This document shows, piece by piece, positions 63,625 to 64,000 of a stretch of 64,000 nucleotides of DNA; position 1 is the first letter of the stretch; each line of letters begins with the position of its first letter. Source of the DNA: Mycolicibacterium cosmeticum (GTDB taxonomy: Bacteria; Actinomycetota; Actinomycetes; Mycobacteriales; Mycobacteriaceae). The stretch covers positions 1,984,001 to 2,048,000 of the forward strand of contig NZ_CCBB010000003.1 of NCBI RefSeq assembly GCF_000613185.1. The letters are read 5' to 3'. Under the pieces are notes generated by a model, which was not told where the DNA came from, ran no database searches, and worked only from the letters and a program-made list of their open reading frames with translations. Made by a program: the position numbers and the translations under genes.

Positions 63625-64000
63625 GCGGGCACCGCCGCGCCGACCTGGTTGCCCGGAACCTGGCCGATGCGCCCCGCGGAGATCCACCGGTAGCGGCGCT
63701 CGACGATGTGTTGCACGGCCATCAGCGCCGAGACGATCACCAGGTAGTAGACCAGCGCGGCCGAGTAGTACTCGGCGTAGCGAAAGGTCACCGACACCTG
63801 TGACTGGGCGGTGGTCAGCAACTCACGCAGCGAGATCACCGATGCGAGCGACGTGTACTTCAGCATCGCGATCAGCTCGTTTCCCGACGGCGGGATCGCC
63901 ACCTTGATGGCCTGCGGCAGAACAACTTTGAACAAGACCTTGTGCGGGGCCAGGCCAAGGGCCCGGGCCGCCAGGTGTTGCCCCTCGTCGACCGAGAGCA
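63621..64000 (-). CDS. Amino-acid-type ABC transporter permease, C-terminal part (5' end outside window)
   Basis: The frame is open to the right edge. The EAA loop reads [28 protein letters not shown], followed by [19 protein letters not shown] and two membrane helices, as in HisM/GlnP permeases. It is the first visible gene of the minus-strand catabolic operon; a binding protein would be expected beyond the edge. Confidence 0.9.
   Translation of the reverse strand, partial: LSVDEGQHLAARALGLAPHKVLFKVVLPQAIKVAIPPSGNELIAMLKYTSLASVISLRELLTTAQSQVSVTFRYAEYYSAALVYYLVIVSALMAVQHIVERRYRWISAGRIGQVPGNQVGAAVPA

Noticed and set aside
1..64000. CRISPR arrays, tRNA or rRNA genes, transposases
   Set aside because: I looked for direct-repeat/spacer patterns, cloverleaf ends and transposase motifs and saw none. 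A tRNA scan and IS search would settle it.

Overview
The window is a high-GC, gene-dense stretch of an actinobacterial chromosome, most likely a fast-growing Mycobacterium/Mycolicibacterium. Supporting signs are the WS/DGAT acyltransferase, tandem universal stress proteins next to a PEP synthase and a P-type ATPase, candidate DosR (dormancy) boxes, a small DUF732-type secreted protein, many TetR and SDR genes, beta-oxidation genes and frequent ATGA/GTGA start-stop overlaps. I recognised no rRNA, tRNA, CRISPR array, phage or intact insertion sequence. Species assignment is inference.

Region 1 (1-13.5 kb) resembles a hypoxia/dormancy island. A translationally coupled plus-strand operon (Zn-alcohol dehydrogenase, PEP synthase, universal stress protein, MgtA-type ATPase) is followed by a second stress protein. 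A minus-strand operon (PPOX-like protein, stress protein, GNAT) comes next, then WS/DGAT, SHOCT protein and AdhA. Two good and one weak DosR-like boxes sit at the expected promoters. A BlaI/M56-peptidase pair ends the region; a TACTAC-N7-GTAGTA dyad lies upstream of a neighbouring membrane-protein gene.

Region 2 (14-25 kb) holds envelope and secreted proteins, a lytic transglycosylase, a Tat-exported glycoside hydrolase, an Asp-nucleophile alpha/beta hydrolase, and a three-SDR cluster with an XRE/MmyB regulator. A 38-base patch near 19.25 kb matches the 3' end of the GntR gene at 43.5 kb at 37 of 38 positions and looks like a gene relic.

Region 3 (24-38.7 kb) is lipid and redox catabolism. 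It has a TetR-controlled beta-oxidation operon (acyl-CoA ligase, acyl-CoA dehydrogenase, thiolase, FadB, TetR), then a divergent TetR and a tightly coupled six-gene redox operon (metal-dependent hydrolase, flavodoxin-reductase-type electron donor, flavin monooxygenase, SDR, esterase, SRPBCC).

Region 4 (38.8-47.2 kb) carries a GlxA/AraC regulator divergent from a cobalt-type nitrile hydratase operon. The enzyme subunits and activator are followed directly by the CbtB/CbtA cobalt transporter, so metal supply and metalloenzyme appear to be made together. Next is a GntR-controlled aldolase / MFS / carbon-nitrogen hydrolase operon with a 26-base near-perfect palindrome.

Region 5 (47.3-55.2 kb) is mixed: a divergent cold-shock protein, a second XRE/MmyB-SDR pair around a perfect 11+11 palindrome, an acetolactate synthase-like enzyme, a GT2 glycosyltransferase, a DUF732 protein, and a gene-poor 1.2 kb.

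Region 6 (55.2-64 kb) has a TetR / fumarylacetoacetase-fold / MBL / alpha-beta hydrolase module with repeated GGAAC-N4-GTTCC operators. It ends in a minus-strand operon running off the right edge: amino-acid-type ABC transporter, 2-hydroxyacid dehydrogenase, sugar-isomerase-like protein, Rieske oxygenase and class II aldolase, which looks like an uncharacterised catabolic pathway.
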